A DNA stretch of 64,000 nt, taken from NCBI GenBank assembly GCA_029268225.1, contig JAJUGJ010000010.1, positions 44,165-108,164 of the forward strand, given 5' to 3'. Positions 1 to 8,499 of this stretch are shown here, piece by piece. The notes beneath the pieces are model-generated. The model worked only from the letters and a program-made list of their open reading frames with translations. It searched no databases and had not been told where the DNA came from. The DNA is from Burkholderiales bacterium (lineage in GTDB: Bacteria; Pseudomonadota; Gammaproteobacteria; Burkholderiales; Burkholderiaceae_C). The stretch's first letter is position 1. Each line of letters opens with the position of its first letter. The translations under genes and the position numbers were made by a program.

Positions 1-1
1 G

Positions 2-943
2 TCTTTTGAAAAAGGCTGGATTGCTGACGGCCAGATCGAAAAGTTCGACGAGGTGGCCGATGCTGTCCGCAAGGTTGTGGCGAAAAGCGGCACCCGCACC
101 AAGTTGGTGGCGATGGCCATGCCTCAGTCGGCAGTGATCACCAAACGGATCATGCTGCCCGCCGGACTCCGTGAGGAAGAGATGGAGATGCAGGTAGAGG
201 CCGAGGCCAACCAGTACATCCCCTTCTCACTGGATGAGGTCAGCCTGGACTTCTGTGTCGTGGGGCCCAGTCCGACTTCGGCAGGCGATGTTGAGGTGCT
301 GATCGCAGCTTCGCGCAAAGACCGTGTCCAAGATAGGCAGGCCTTGGCGGAGGCCGCCGGGCTGAAGCCAGCCGTGCTTGACATCGAGTCCTATGCATCG
401 CGTCTGGCCATGCAGCGCATCGTCAGCGCGCTACCGGGGGAAGGCAAAGACGCCCTGATCGCCTTGTTTGAAATTGGCGCGGAAAACACCAGTTTGAAGG
501 TGTTGCGGGACGATGAATTGCTGTACGACCGAGATCAGGCGTTTGGCGGCTCTCAACTCACGCAACTCATTTCCCGCCAATACGGCTTCTCCTTCGAGGA
601 GGCGGAGGCCAAGAAGTTGTCCGGCGACCTGCCTGAGGATTACCAGTCCAGCATTCTGGGACCCTTCGTTGACAGCCTCTCCCAGGAAATCGGACGAGCC
701 TTGCAGTACTTCTTTACCAGCACGCCGCATCACAAGGTGCACTATGTCATGTTGGCGGGGGGGACGGCAGGTTTGCCGGGTCTCAAAGACCGGGTGACTG
801 AGCTCACGGGCTTCGCCTCCATGGTTGTCAATCCGTTTGAAGGCATGAAGCTCGGGTCGGCTGTGCGCGAAAGCAAGCTCCGTCGTGAGGCGCCTTCTTA
901 CCTCACCGCTTGTGGCTTGGCCATGCGGAGGTTTCTTGCATGA
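2..943 (+). CDS. pilM: Type IV pilus assembly protein PilM (5' end outside window)
   Basis: PilM is a cytoplasmic actin-like (FtsA/SHS2 fold) ATPase that binds the N-terminal tail of PilN at the inner membrane and links the pilus motor to the PilNOP alignment complex. The frame is open from base 2 with no start codon, so the N-terminus lies outside the window. A GTG at 53 is in frame but residues upstream of it already fit the family, so I treat it as internal. Visible features are a nucleotide-binding-like segment LFEIGAENTSLKVL near residue 155 and the late glycine-rich motif AGGTAGLPGL near residue 255. About 313 residues are visible, against roughly 350 for the family. The stop overlaps pilN as ATGA, consistent with translational coupling in a pilMNOPQ operon. 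Confidence 0.93.
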   Translation, partial: SFEKGWIADGQIEKFDEVADAVRKVVAKSGTRTKLVAMAMPQSAVITKRIMLPAGLREEEMEMQVEAEANQYIPFSLDEVSLDFCVVGPSPTSAGDVEVLIAASRKDRVQDRQALAEAAGLKPAVLDIESYASRLAMQRIVSALPGEGKDALIALFEIGAENTSLKVLRDDELLYDRDQAFGGSQLTQLISRQYGFSFEEAEAKKLSGDLPEDYQSSILGPFVDSLSQEIGRALQYFFTSTPHHKVHYVMLAGGTAGLPGLKDRVTELTGFASMVVNPFEGMKLGSAVRESKLRREAPSYLTACGLAMRRFLA

Positions 944-1575
944 TCTTGATCAACCTTTTGCCTCACCGTGAAGAGAAGCGGCAACTGCGCAAGCAGGCGT
1001 TTTTTGCGGGCTTGGGTATTTCCGTCGCGGCAGGCGCAGTGGTGGTGGGCTTGTGGTATGCCTTCCAGCAGCAGATGATCAGCGGCCAACAGGCGCGCAA
1101 CGATTTTCTGGCCGAGGCCAACCGCAAGCTCGATGCAGAGATCAAGGATGTTTCTTCGCTGAAAGCGGAGATCGAGGCGCTCAAGGCGCGCCAGCGCGCG
1201 GTAGAAGACTTGCAGACAGATCGGAACATGCCGGTTTACCTGCTCAATGAACTGGTCAAGCAGACACCTGAGGGCATCTACCTGACCTCCGTCAAGCAGG
1301 ATGGTCAATCGGTGATGGTCGCGGGCACAGCGCAATCCAACGAGCGCGTCTCTGAGTTCTTGCGCAACACCAGCAATCACTCCGAGTGGTTGGAGCGCCC
1401 GGAGTTGCAGGAGATCAAGGCGGCCGTTCGTGCAGCCAAAGATCCTCGCGATGCCAAGCGGCTTTACGATTTCTCTGTGCGGATCAGCTTGAAGCGACCT
1501 GCTGACGTGTCGGCCGCGGCATCCGCTGCCAGCGGCGCTGCGCAACCGACCGCTTCTGCGGCTCATCCGTCCTGA
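940..1575 (+). CDS. pilN: Type IV pilus assembly protein PilN
   Basis: PilN is a bitopic inner-membrane protein that binds PilM through its cytoplasmic tail and PilO in the periplasm. The start is the ATG at 940, overlapping the pilM stop. It gives the hallmark N-terminus MILINLLPHREEKR, the short PilM-binding peptide. A single membrane helix follows (about residues 22-44), then a coiled-coil segment rich in Glu, Lys and Ala, then a ferredoxin-like periplasmic domain with the family phrase GIYLTSVKQDG. The C-terminus ends in an Ala/Ser-rich tail. The length of 211 residues is typical. Order and overlap with pilM and pilO support the assignment. Confidence 0.95.
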   Translation: MILINLLPHREEKRQLRKQAFFAGLGISVAAGAVVVGLWYAFQQQMISGQQARNDFLAEANRKLDAEIKDVSSLKAEIEALKARQRAVEDLQTDRNMPVYLLNELVKQTPEGIYLTSVKQDGQSVMVAGTAQSNERVSEFLRNTSNHSEWLERPELQEIKAAVRAAKDPRDAKRLYDFSVRISLKRPADVSAAASAASGAAQPTASAAHPS

Positions 1576-1585
1576 GGTGCGCAAG

Positions 1586-2269
1586 ATGGCAAATCCGAAC
1601 ATCAATATTGATTTGAACGAGTGGTTTGAGAAAGCCCAGGAGCAGTTCCGGGGGCTCAATCCCAACGAGCCTGGACAATGGCCCCTGTTGCCCAAGGTGA
1701 CCGCCTTTGTGGCGGCGGCATGCTTTGTCGTGTTCCTGGGTTGGTACTTGCTGCTATCGGCACAAGCAGAAGAGTTGCAGGCGGAACGCGACAAGGAAAA
1801 TCAACTCAAGAGCGACTATCAGGCCAAGGTCGTTCAGGCTGTCAACCTGGGTGAGTTGCGCAAGCAACTTGTTCAGGTAGGTGAGTACGTCAAGCAGTTG
1901 GAGAAGCAACTGCCTGGCAAAGCTGAGATGGCGGCGCTGTTGTCTGACATCAACCAGGCAGGATTGGGGCGTGGTCTCGACTTTGACCTGTTCCGCCCTG
2001 GTCAGGTGGATGTCAAGGAATACTACGCCGAGCTGCCGATTGCCATCCGCGTTACAGGCCGGTACCACGACATCGGTGCGTTCACGGGCGACATCGCAAA
2101 CCTGTCCCGTATCGTGACCTTGCACAACCTCAACATTGGCAGCTCCACCGGCAAAGACAGCTCCGGCACGCTGTTCATGGAGGCGACCGCTCGCACCTAT
2201 CGTTACCTTGACTCTGCCGAGATCGATGCGGCTCGGGCCGAGCAGCAGAAGAAAGCAGGGGGCAAGTGA
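1586..2269 (+). CDS. pilO: Type IV pilus assembly protein PilO
   Basis: PilO forms the periplasmic heterodimer with PilN in the alignment subcomplex joining the inner-membrane platform to the PilQ secretin. I chose the ATG at 1586, with a GAGG ribosome site just upstream, over an in-frame GTG at 1577. The protein begins MANPNINIDLNEWFEKAQ, has one membrane helix (about residues 38-58), a coiled coil (about 60-110) and a C-terminal ferredoxin-like domain with the family motif YYAELPIAIRVTGRYHDIG. Its length of 227 residues is normal. The stop codon overlaps the pilP start. Confidence 0.94.
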   Translation: MANPNINIDLNEWFEKAQEQFRGLNPNEPGQWPLLPKVTAFVAAACFVVFLGWYLLLSAQAEELQAERDKENQLKSDYQAKVVQAVNLGELRKQLVQVGEYVKQLEKQLPGKAEMAALLSDINQAGLGRGLDFDLFRPGQVDVKEYYAELPIAIRVTGRYHDIGAFTGDIANLSRIVTLHNLNIGSSTGKDSSGTLFMEATARTYRYLDSAEIDAARAEQQKKAGGK

Positions 2270-2802
2270 TGCGTCAACCCCATTACAAACTGCTGGCCTT
2301 GATGGCCTTGCTCAGCCTGACGGCATGCGGTGGCGAGCAGGATGAGTTGCAGGCCTGGATGGATCAGCAGCGACAGCAGGTGCAGCCGAGTATTCAGCCC
2401 TTGACTGAGCCTCAGAAATTTCATCCTCAGGCTTACACCGGTATTGAGTCCGAGGAGCCCTTCAGCCCGAACAAGCTGACCGGCGCTTTGAAGAACGAAG
2501 CGGTGCAGCCTAATTCTGCGGTGTCTGCTGAACTGAGTCGCCGCAAGGAACCCTTGGAGGCTTTCCCCTTGGATGCCATGTCCATGGTAGGCAGCGTGAA
2601 CCGCAAAGGAGCGCCTTACGCGCTGTTGAAAGTGGACGATCTGTTGTACCAGGTGAAGGTCGGCGACTACCTCGGACAGAACTACGGGAAGATCCTCTCG
2701 ATCACCGAAACCGAGATCACGTTGCGAGAAATTGTGCAGGACGCCGCAGGCGAGTGGATTGAACGTCCAACCACCCTGCAGTTGCAGGAGGGTGGACGAT
2801 GA
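2269..2802 (+). CDS. pilP: Type IV pilus lipoprotein PilP
   Basis: PilP is an inner-membrane lipoprotein that contacts PilN/PilO and the N0 domain of PilQ. The start ATG at 2269 overlaps the pilO stop (TGATG). A lipoprotein signal peptide ends in the lipobox LTAC with Cys at residue 20. A long flexible stretch follows, then a small beta-sandwich domain in the C-terminal 80 residues, recognisable by YLGQNYGKI and the closing segment before the pilQ overlap. The length of 177 residues fits the family. The stop overlaps pilQ as ATGA. Confidence 0.94.
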   Translation: MRQPHYKLLALMALLSLTACGGEQDELQAWMDQQRQQVQPSIQPLTEPQKFHPQAYTGIESEEPFSPNKLTGALKNEAVQPNSAVSAELSRRKEPLEAFPLDAMSMVGSVNRKGAPYALLKVDDLLYQVKVGDYLGQNYGKILSITETEITLREIVQDAAGEWIERPTTLQLQEGGR

Positions 2803-4976
2803 AGACGAAGCTGGAGACTATGAATATGAAACCGTGGCGCGTTGCGATGGCTGGCCTGTCCTTGGCTTTGGTCTCACCATTGACCTGGGCGGCGGCAGCC
2901 ATTCAGGCCATCACCAGCACCCAGCAGGCTGGGACCGATGTGGTGCGCATCGAGTTGTCTGAACCCTTGGCTGCTTTGCCTGCTGGTTTCATCGTCCAGA
3001 CTCCGCCGCGCATTGCCATTGACCTGCCCGGCGTGGGCAGCGATTTGGAGCGCAATGTTGTCGAGATCAACCAAGGCAATCTGCGCACGGTGAATGTCGC
3101 GCAAGCTGGGGAGCGTACGCGCTTGGTGTTGAACTTGCGCCAGGCCACGACCTACACGGCCAGCCTCCAGGGCAAGACTTTGCTGTTGAGCCTTGCACCC
3201 GCCGTAGCGACCAATGCGCCGGACGCATCCAGCCCGACGCGCATGGGCAGCGGTGAAGTGGTGCACTTTGCCGAGAACAAGAATGTCGACACCCTGGCCC
3301 TCAAGGCCATCGACTTCCGTCGTGGCCAGGATGGGGCCGGTCGGGTCGTGATTGACCTGCCGAACAACCAAGTTGGCGTGGACATCAAGCAGCAGGGGCA
3401 GGCGCTGGTCGTCGAGTTCATGCGGACAGCGTTGCCTGAGCGTCTGCGTCGTCGTTTTGACGTGACGGACTTTGGCACACCAGTTCAAAACATGACGGCT
3501 GAACAGGTGGGTGATCGCGTCAAGCTGACGGTCAAGCCGAAGGGCGACTGGGAGCACTCTGCTTACCAGAGCGATAACCAGTTTGTCTTGGAAGTGCGGG
3601 CCCGCAAGGCTGAGCCCAACAAGCTGACCCCTGGCCCGGGCTACTCTGGTGAAAAGCTGTCCCTGAACTTCCAGAACATTGAAGTTCGTGCCTTGCTGCA
3701 AGTCATCGCCGACTTCACCAATTTCAACGTGGTGACCAGCGATACCGTCACCGGTACAGTGACTCTTCGCCTCAAAGACGTCCCATGGGATCAGGCACTC
3801 GACATCATCATGCAGGCCAAGGGCCTGGGGGTGCGAAAGACTGGTAACGTGCTGTGGATTGCACCGAAGGACGAGATTTACACCAAGGAAAAGCTCGATC
3901 TGGAAGCCAAAAAGCAGATTCAGGATCTGGAGCCGTTGCGCACGCAGTCCTTCCAGCTGAATTACGCCAAGGCTGAAGAGATTGCCAAGCGCCTGACCGG
4001 GGATTCTGGAACGGGGGGCAGCGGCACCAACACAAAGACGATCTCTCCTCGCGGCAGCGTTTTCCACGAACAGCGTACCAATCAGATCTTCGTCACAGAC
4101 ATCCCTTCCAAGCTGGAAGAAATCCAGCAGATGATCTCGAAGATCGATATCCCGATGCGTCAGGTGCTGATTGAAGCTCGTATCGTCGAGGCAACGGACA
4201 CCTTCGGGCGTAACCTGGGTGTGAAGTTGGGCGCACTGGACATGCGTGGTGTGCGTGGTGGTGTGCCAGGCTTTGGTGTGGGAGGCAACAATCGCGTGGC
4301 GATCACAGGCACCTACCAGGGCGTGGGTGAGCAGACGTTGCAGGCTGAAGAGACCGATGGTAGCTACACGCCCAACACCTACTTCGTCAACATGCCCGCG
4401 GGCGGCATCAACGGGGTGAATGCGGCGTCGGTTGCCTTGTCGCTGTTTGGTGCGAGTTCGAACCGATTCTTGAACTTGGAATTGTCGGCCTTGGAAGCTG
4501 AGGGCAAGGGCAAGATCGTGTCGAGCCCACGTGTGATCACAGCAGATCAGGTCAAAGCTCTGATTGAGCAAGGCACCGAACTGCCATATCAAACGGCGAC
4601 CTCCAGTGGCGCGACGTCGATTGCCTTCCGTAAAGCCAGCATGAAGCTGGAAGTGACGCCGCAAATCACGCCGGAAGGCAGCATCATTCTGGATGTGGAC
4701 GTCAACAAGGACAGCGTCGGTCGAATCACGACAGCAGGCTATGCCATCGATACCAAGCATGTGCAAACACAGGTGCTGGTTGAGAACGGCGGTACGGTGG
4801 TGATCGGCGGCATCTACATGCAGAGCGAAACCGAGAACGTGTCGCAAGTGCCGCTGCTGGGAGACATTCCGGTGGTGGGCAATTTGTTCAAGACACGCGC
4901 CAAGGCGTCGGAGCGTTCCGAGTTGCTGATTTTCCTGACACCGAAGGTGATCACGGAAAAGGGCGCATTGCGCTGA
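2799..4976 (+). CDS. pilQ: Type IV pilus outer-membrane secretin PilQ
   Basis: PilQ forms the multimeric outer-membrane channel through which the pilus fibre passes. The start overlaps pilP; ATGs at 2820 and 2826 are alternatives that would still leave a signal peptide ending near AWAAA. The order is a signal peptide, two AMIN peptidoglycan-binding domains (about residues 33-115 and 160-265), an N0/STN domain (about 285-350), an N1 domain, and a C-terminal secretin domain with the signature VPLLGDIPVVGNLFK and final LLIFLTPKVI. The total of 725 residues is typical. It ends the pilMNOPQ run. A separate gene with its own ribosome site follows after 37 bases. Confidence 0.97.
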   Translation: MKTKLETMNMKPWRVAMAGLSLALVSPLTWAAAAIQAITSTQQAGTDVVRIELSEPLAALPAGFIVQTPPRIAIDLPGVGSDLERNVVEINQGNLRTVNVAQAGERTRLVLNLRQATTYTASLQGKTLLLSLAPAVATNAPDASSPTRMGSGEVVHFAENKNVDTLALKAIDFRRGQDGAGRVVIDLPNNQVGVDIKQQGQALVVEFMRTALPERLRRRFDVTDFGTPVQNMTAEQVGDRVKLTVKPKGDWEHSAYQSDNQFVLEVRARKAEPNKLTPGPGYSGEKLSLNFQNIEVRALLQVIADFTNFNVVTSDTVTGTVTLRLKDVPWDQALDIIMQAKGLGVRKTGNVLWIAPKDEIYTKEKLDLEAKKQIQDLEPLRTQSFQLNYAKAEEIAKRLTGDSGTGGSGTNTKTISPRGSVFHEQRTNQIFVTDIPSKLEEIQQMISKIDIPMRQVLIEARIVEATDTFGRNLGVKLGALDMRGVRGGVPGFGVGGNNRVAITGTYQGVGEQTLQAEETDGSYTPNTYFVNMPAGGINGVNAASVALSLFGASSNRFLNLELSALEAEGKGKIVSSPRVITADQVKALIEQGTELPYQTATSSGATSIAFRKASMKLEVTPQITPEGSIILDVDVNKDSVGRITTAGYAIDTKHVQTQVLVENGGTVVIGGIYMQSETENVSQVPLLGDIPVVGNLFKTRAKASERSELLIFLTPKVITEKGALR

Positions 4977-5013
4977 TACGAGAACATTGGGATAACCCGA
5001 TCAGGGGGAAGTT

Positions 5014-6936
5014 ATGAATTGGAAGAATTGGTTGGTTTCGATCGCCTCTGCTGGCTTGCTGGCAGCATGCGGTGGTGGCGGGAGCGATGCGGGGACAACG
5101 CCCTTTGATCCGGATGACGGCACCGGAGCGGCGCCAGCAGCCGCCATTGATGTGACATCCAGCAAGCTGCAGTTGGACACTGGTGCTGGTGACAGTGCAG
5201 TGATCACTGTGGTGGTCAAAAAGGCGGGTAGCGTGGTCTTACCCGACGCACCCGTGACATTGGTCGCTTCTTCTGGCAGCTTGGCTGTTGCATCATCAAC
5301 CACAAATGATTCTGGCGTGGTTACCGCGACGCTGACCCCCGGTTCTTCTGTGGCCGAGAAGGCTAACAGAACCATTACTGTGACGGCGACCTCGGGTTCT
5401 GTGTCCAGTTCGGTGTCAGTGCAGGTTACAGGTACAACGTTGGCTTACTCCGGCGCAACCTCCTTCAGTGTTGGCTCGACGCCTAAGAATTTGCAGGTCT
5501 TGCTGAGGGATGCAAAGGGCGCAGCGATTTCCAATGCAACAGTTTCGGTTTCTGCGAGCCAACTGAGTAATCCGTTTGCAACCACGACGGTGACCACGGA
5601 TGGAAATGGCGTGGCGACTTTCAGTTACACGCCAACCAATGCTGGAACAGATGCTCTGATCTTCTCTGCCTTGGGCGCGACGATGACAACAAGTCTTTCC
5701 GTCAGCGGTGAAGATTTCGTGTTTGTGACGCCACCAGCCAACCAATTGATCACGGTTGGCGCGAGCCAGACCGTCACGGTGAGATATCGACTGAGCGGCG
5801 TTGCTCAAAGTGGTAAGACAGTGAGTTTTGCAACGACCGGGGGAGTTTTGACTCCTGGATCCGCTGTTACCAATGCAAGCGGTGAGGCAACAGTTGCCAT
5901 TTCTTCGACGTTTGCTGGCGCGGCGAGCGTGAGTGCCACCATTGCCGATGTCGGTACCATCACCTTGCCCGTTTCTTTTGTCGCAGTGAATCCCGCGAAG
6001 CTCGTGTTGCAAGTGTCACCATCGGCCATTGGTGTGAATGCTGCTGGCAGCACGGCACAGCAAGCCACTGTTTTGGCGCGTGTTACGGATGCCCAGGGCA
6101 ATCCAGTTGCGAATCGAGTGGTTGACTTCACGCGCACAGCAGATCCAAGTGGTGGCAATTTGAGTGCGGCGTCGGCATCGACAGATGCCAACGGAGAGGC
6201 TTCAGTGAAATACATCTCTGGCACGCAAGCGACCTCAAGTGGCGGTGTCCAATTGAGTGCCACCGTTGCCGGCACGGCACCTGCTGTCACCGGTACGGCC
6301 TCCCTGACTGTCAGCGAGAAGGCTCTGTTCATTGCTCTGGGAACAGGCAATGAAATTCAAAACCTGAACACAACCACATATCGCAAAGAATGGACCGTCT
6401 ATGTCACGGATTCAAATGGGGTTGCTGTGCCTGGTGTTAATTTGACTCTTCGGTTGTTGCCGGCTTGGTACGGTAAGGGCTCGTTGGTGTTCAATGCAGA
6501 CGCTTCGACTTGGACTACAACCAACTACACCGGTGCCACGAGCACCACGACAGAACTGCCTGATGGCCAGCGTCTGTGGTGCCCTAATGAGGACGCCGAC
6601 GTTGATGGGGTGTTGGATGCCAGCCCTGTTGACGAAGATGCCAACGGGAATGGCACGCTGGAGCCGGGTAATGTGATTGCTCTTGCCGCTGGAAGCGGGT
6701 CCGTGACAACCGATGCTAACGGCCGCGCGACAATCTACATTGATTACGCCGAAAGCTATGTGCCTTGGGTCAACGTGACGTTGCGAGCAACCGCGGTTGT
6801 ATCCGGTACAGAGTCCACGAAGGAGGCGAACTTCACAGTGACGGGCTCCGCCGATGATTTCACGGATTCTGCTGTTGCCCCTGCCGGTCGGTACAGCCCA
6901 TTTGGACAGGGCGCGTCGTGCGCCGTAGCAAACTAA
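5014..6936 (+). CDS. Predicted lipoprotein with tandem bacterial Ig-like (Big_1-type) domains
   Basis: This is a 640-residue exported protein of unknown specific role. It starts at ATG 5014 behind a strong AGGGGG ribosome site. A lipoprotein signal peptide ends in the lipobox LAAC with Cys at residue 19, followed by a glycine-rich linker. At least five repeats of about 100 residues carry the intimin/invasin-type hallmark T-D-x-N-G-x-A (for example TDGNGVATF, TDANGEASV, TDANGRATI). Near residues 525-550 an Asp/Asn-rich stretch resembles calcium-binding type 3 repeats. Codon use looks less GC-rich than the pil genes. It sits between pilQ and aroK, which are usually adjacent in pseudomonads and relatives, so a role at the pilus secretin or in adhesion is plausible but inferred from position only. 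Confidence 0.8.
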   Translation: MNWKNWLVSIASAGLLAACGGGGSDAGTTPFDPDDGTGAAPAAAIDVTSSKLQLDTGAGDSAVITVVVKKAGSVVLPDAPVTLVASSGSLAVASSTTNDSGVVTATLTPGSSVAEKANRTITVTATSGSVSSSVSVQVTGTTLAYSGATSFSVGSTPKNLQVLLRDAKGAAISNATVSVSASQLSNPFATTTVTTDGNGVATFSYTPTNAGTDALIFSALGATMTTSLSVSGEDFVFVTPPANQLITVGASQTVTVRYRLSGVAQSGKTVSFATTGGVLTPGSAVTNASGEATVAISSTFAGAASVSATIADVGTITLPVSFVAVNPAKLVLQVSPSAIGVNAAGSTAQQATVLARVTDAQGNPVANRVVDFTRTADPSGGNLSAASASTDANGEASVKYISGTQATSSGGVQLSATVAGTAPAVTGTASLTVSEKALFIALGTGNEIQNLNTTTYRKEWTVYVTDSNGVAVPGVNLTLRLLPAWYGKGSLVFNADASTWTTTNYTGATSTTTELPDGQRLWCPNEDADVDGVLDASPVDEDANGNGTLEPGNVIALAAGSGSVTTDANGRATIYIDYAESYVPWVNVTLRATAVVSGTESTKEANFTVTGSADDFTDSAVAPAGRYSPFGQGASCAVAN

Positions 6937-6943
6937 CTTCCTC

Positions 6944-7513
6944 GTGAGCATCTCTCTTGTCGGCCTTCCCGGCGGTGGCAAATCCACCGTCGGACGGCAA
7001 CTGGCTCGACGCATCGGAGCGCGTTTCATCGACTCCGATGCTGTCTTGGAGGACCGGATCGGCATGCCGATCCGGTCCTTTTTCGAGCAATACGGTGAGT
7101 CTGCCTTTCGTGATCAGGAGGAAGTGGTCATTGACGAGCTGACGCGATCAGATCACGAGCCCAGGATCATCGCAACGGGTGGAGGTGCTGTTTTGCGTCA
7201 GGCGAACCGTGCGCACCTGCACGATCGCACGACGGTCATCTATCTGCGCTCGTCACCCGAAGAGTTGTACCGTCGGTTGCGACACGACACTCAGCGGCCT
7301 TTGCTGCAGGTGGACGACCCCTTGGCCAAACTGCGTGAGCTTTACGATCAGCGCCACCCGCTCTATGAGGAGGTGGCGCATTACAGTGTGGACACGGGGC
7401 GTCCCTCGGTGGCCACATTGGTCAACATGATCATGATGCAGTTGGAGGTCGCAGGCTTGTTGCCTTCAGGCGTTCAGGTGGTCGGCAACGCATCTACTCA
7501 AAACAATGGATGA
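6944..7513 (+). CDS. aroK: Shikimate kinase AroK
   Basis: The enzyme phosphorylates shikimate with ATP in aromatic amino acid synthesis, in the cytoplasm. It starts with GTG at 6944, seven bases after the preceding stop. The Walker A loop GLPGGGKST is at residues 7-15, the shikimate-binding Asp lies in FIDSDAVLE, the GGGAVLR motif is near residue 81, and the lid region follows RPLLQ. The length of 189 residues is normal. Its usual partner aroB does not follow; a terminator and convergent galU come next. Confidence 0.95.
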   Translation: MSISLVGLPGGGKSTVGRQLARRIGARFIDSDAVLEDRIGMPIRSFFEQYGESAFRDQEEVVIDELTRSDHEPRIIATGGGAVLRQANRAHLHDRTTVIYLRSSPEELYRRLRHDTQRPLLQVDDPLAKLRELYDQRHPLYEEVAHYSVDTGRPSVATLVNMIMMQLEVAGLLPSGVQVVGNASTQNNG

Positions 7514-7540
7514 TCTTCGCACGGTGCATGCAGCATGAAA

Positions 7541-7573
7541 ACAGGGGCCTGAACGGCCCCTGTTTATTTTTTT
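7541..7573 (+). terminator. Intrinsic terminator after aroK
   Basis: A perfect 9-bp stem (ACAGGGGCC at 7541-7549 with GGCCCCTGT at 7555-7563) closes a 5-base loop and runs into a T-rich tract. It ends transcription of the pil/aroK region and lies between aroK and convergent galU. On the minus strand the stem is followed by a weaker TTTTC tail, so it may act in both directions. Confidence 0.85.
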
Positions 7574-7595
7574 GTTGCTGGCAAAGCCAAGATGA

Positions 7596-8465
7596 TCAAT
7601 CCAAGCGAAGCCCCAGCAGGTACTGTTTGAACCAAGCGCCAACCTGCGGGTGTTGCAAGGCCAATTCAACGTTGGCCTCCAGGAAACCTTCCTTGCTGCC
7701 GCAGTCGTAGCGCTTGCCGTCGTAGCGGTAGGCATACACCTTCTCGCTACGCAGCAGGCCCGCAATGCCATCGGTCAATTGAATCTCGTTGCCCACGCCA
7801 CGCGGCTGTTGCCGGATCTGTTCGAACACGGCCGGGGTGAGGATGTAGCGACCAGCGACACCGAGACGTGAAGGCGCGACCTCCGGGGCGGGTTTTTCGA
7901 CGATCTGTGAGACGTCCATGACGCGATCACTCTGCATTTGACCGGCCACGATGCCATACCGCTTGGTGTGCTCCGCAGGTACTTCCTGCACAGCGAGAAT
8001 CGACCCCTGCAGGTCTTCAAACTGTTGCACCATCTGCTTGAGAACGCTGGTCTCGCCCACCATCAGGTCGTCAGCCAGCAGCACAGCGAACGGCTCGCCA
8101 CGCACCAGGCGTTCACCACACAGTACTGCGTGTCCCAGGCCCAAGCTTTTTGGCTGGCGCACGAACACACACTCCATGTCGGCGGGCTTGATGGAATGCA
8201 CCAATTCCAGCAGCTCGTTCTTGCCGGCTTGCGCCAATTCGTGCTCCAACTCGAATGCGGTGTCGAAGTGGTCCTCGATGGCGCGCTTGTGGCGGCCGGT
8301 CACAAAGATCATTTCGCGGATGCCGGCGTCATAGGCCTCTTCCACGGCGTACTGGATCAGCGGCTTGTCCACGACGGGCAGCATTTCCTTCGGCTGCGCC
8401 TTGGTGGCCGGCAGAAAACGGGTGCCCAGGCCTGCGACGGGGAAGATGGCTTTGGTGATGCTCAC
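7596..8465 (-). CDS. galU: UTP-glucose-1-phosphate uridylyltransferase GalU
   Basis: GalU makes UDP-glucose from UTP and glucose-1-phosphate for lipopolysaccharide and exopolysaccharide synthesis. I chose the GTG at 8465 because an AAGGA site lies 8 bases upstream and the protein then starts [18 protein letters not shown], the nucleotidyltransferase signature. A longer frame from 8531 would run into valS and has no family match. Other motifs are [14 protein letters not shown] and the uridine/sugar site [14 protein letters not shown]. The length is 289 residues, near the usual 290-300. It lies 34 bases downstream of valS and may be cotranscribed with it. Confidence 0.95.
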   Translation of the reverse strand: MSITKAIFPVAGLGTRFLPATKAQPKEMLPVVDKPLIQYAVEEAYDAGIREMIFVTGRHKRAIEDHFDTAFELEHELAQAGKNELLELVHSIKPADMECVFVRQPKSLGLGHAVLCGERLVRGEPFAVLLADDLMVGETSVLKQMVQQFEDLQGSILAVQEVPAEHTKRYGIVAGQMQSDRVMDVSQIVEKPAPEVAPSRLGVAGRYILTPAVFEQIRQQPRGVGNEIQLTDGIAGLLRSEKVYAYRYDGKRYDCGSKEGFLEANVELALQHPQVGAWFKQYLLGLRLD

Positions 8466-8499
8466 AGATCGAATCCTTTGAAACTGCTCAAGGGTGGCA

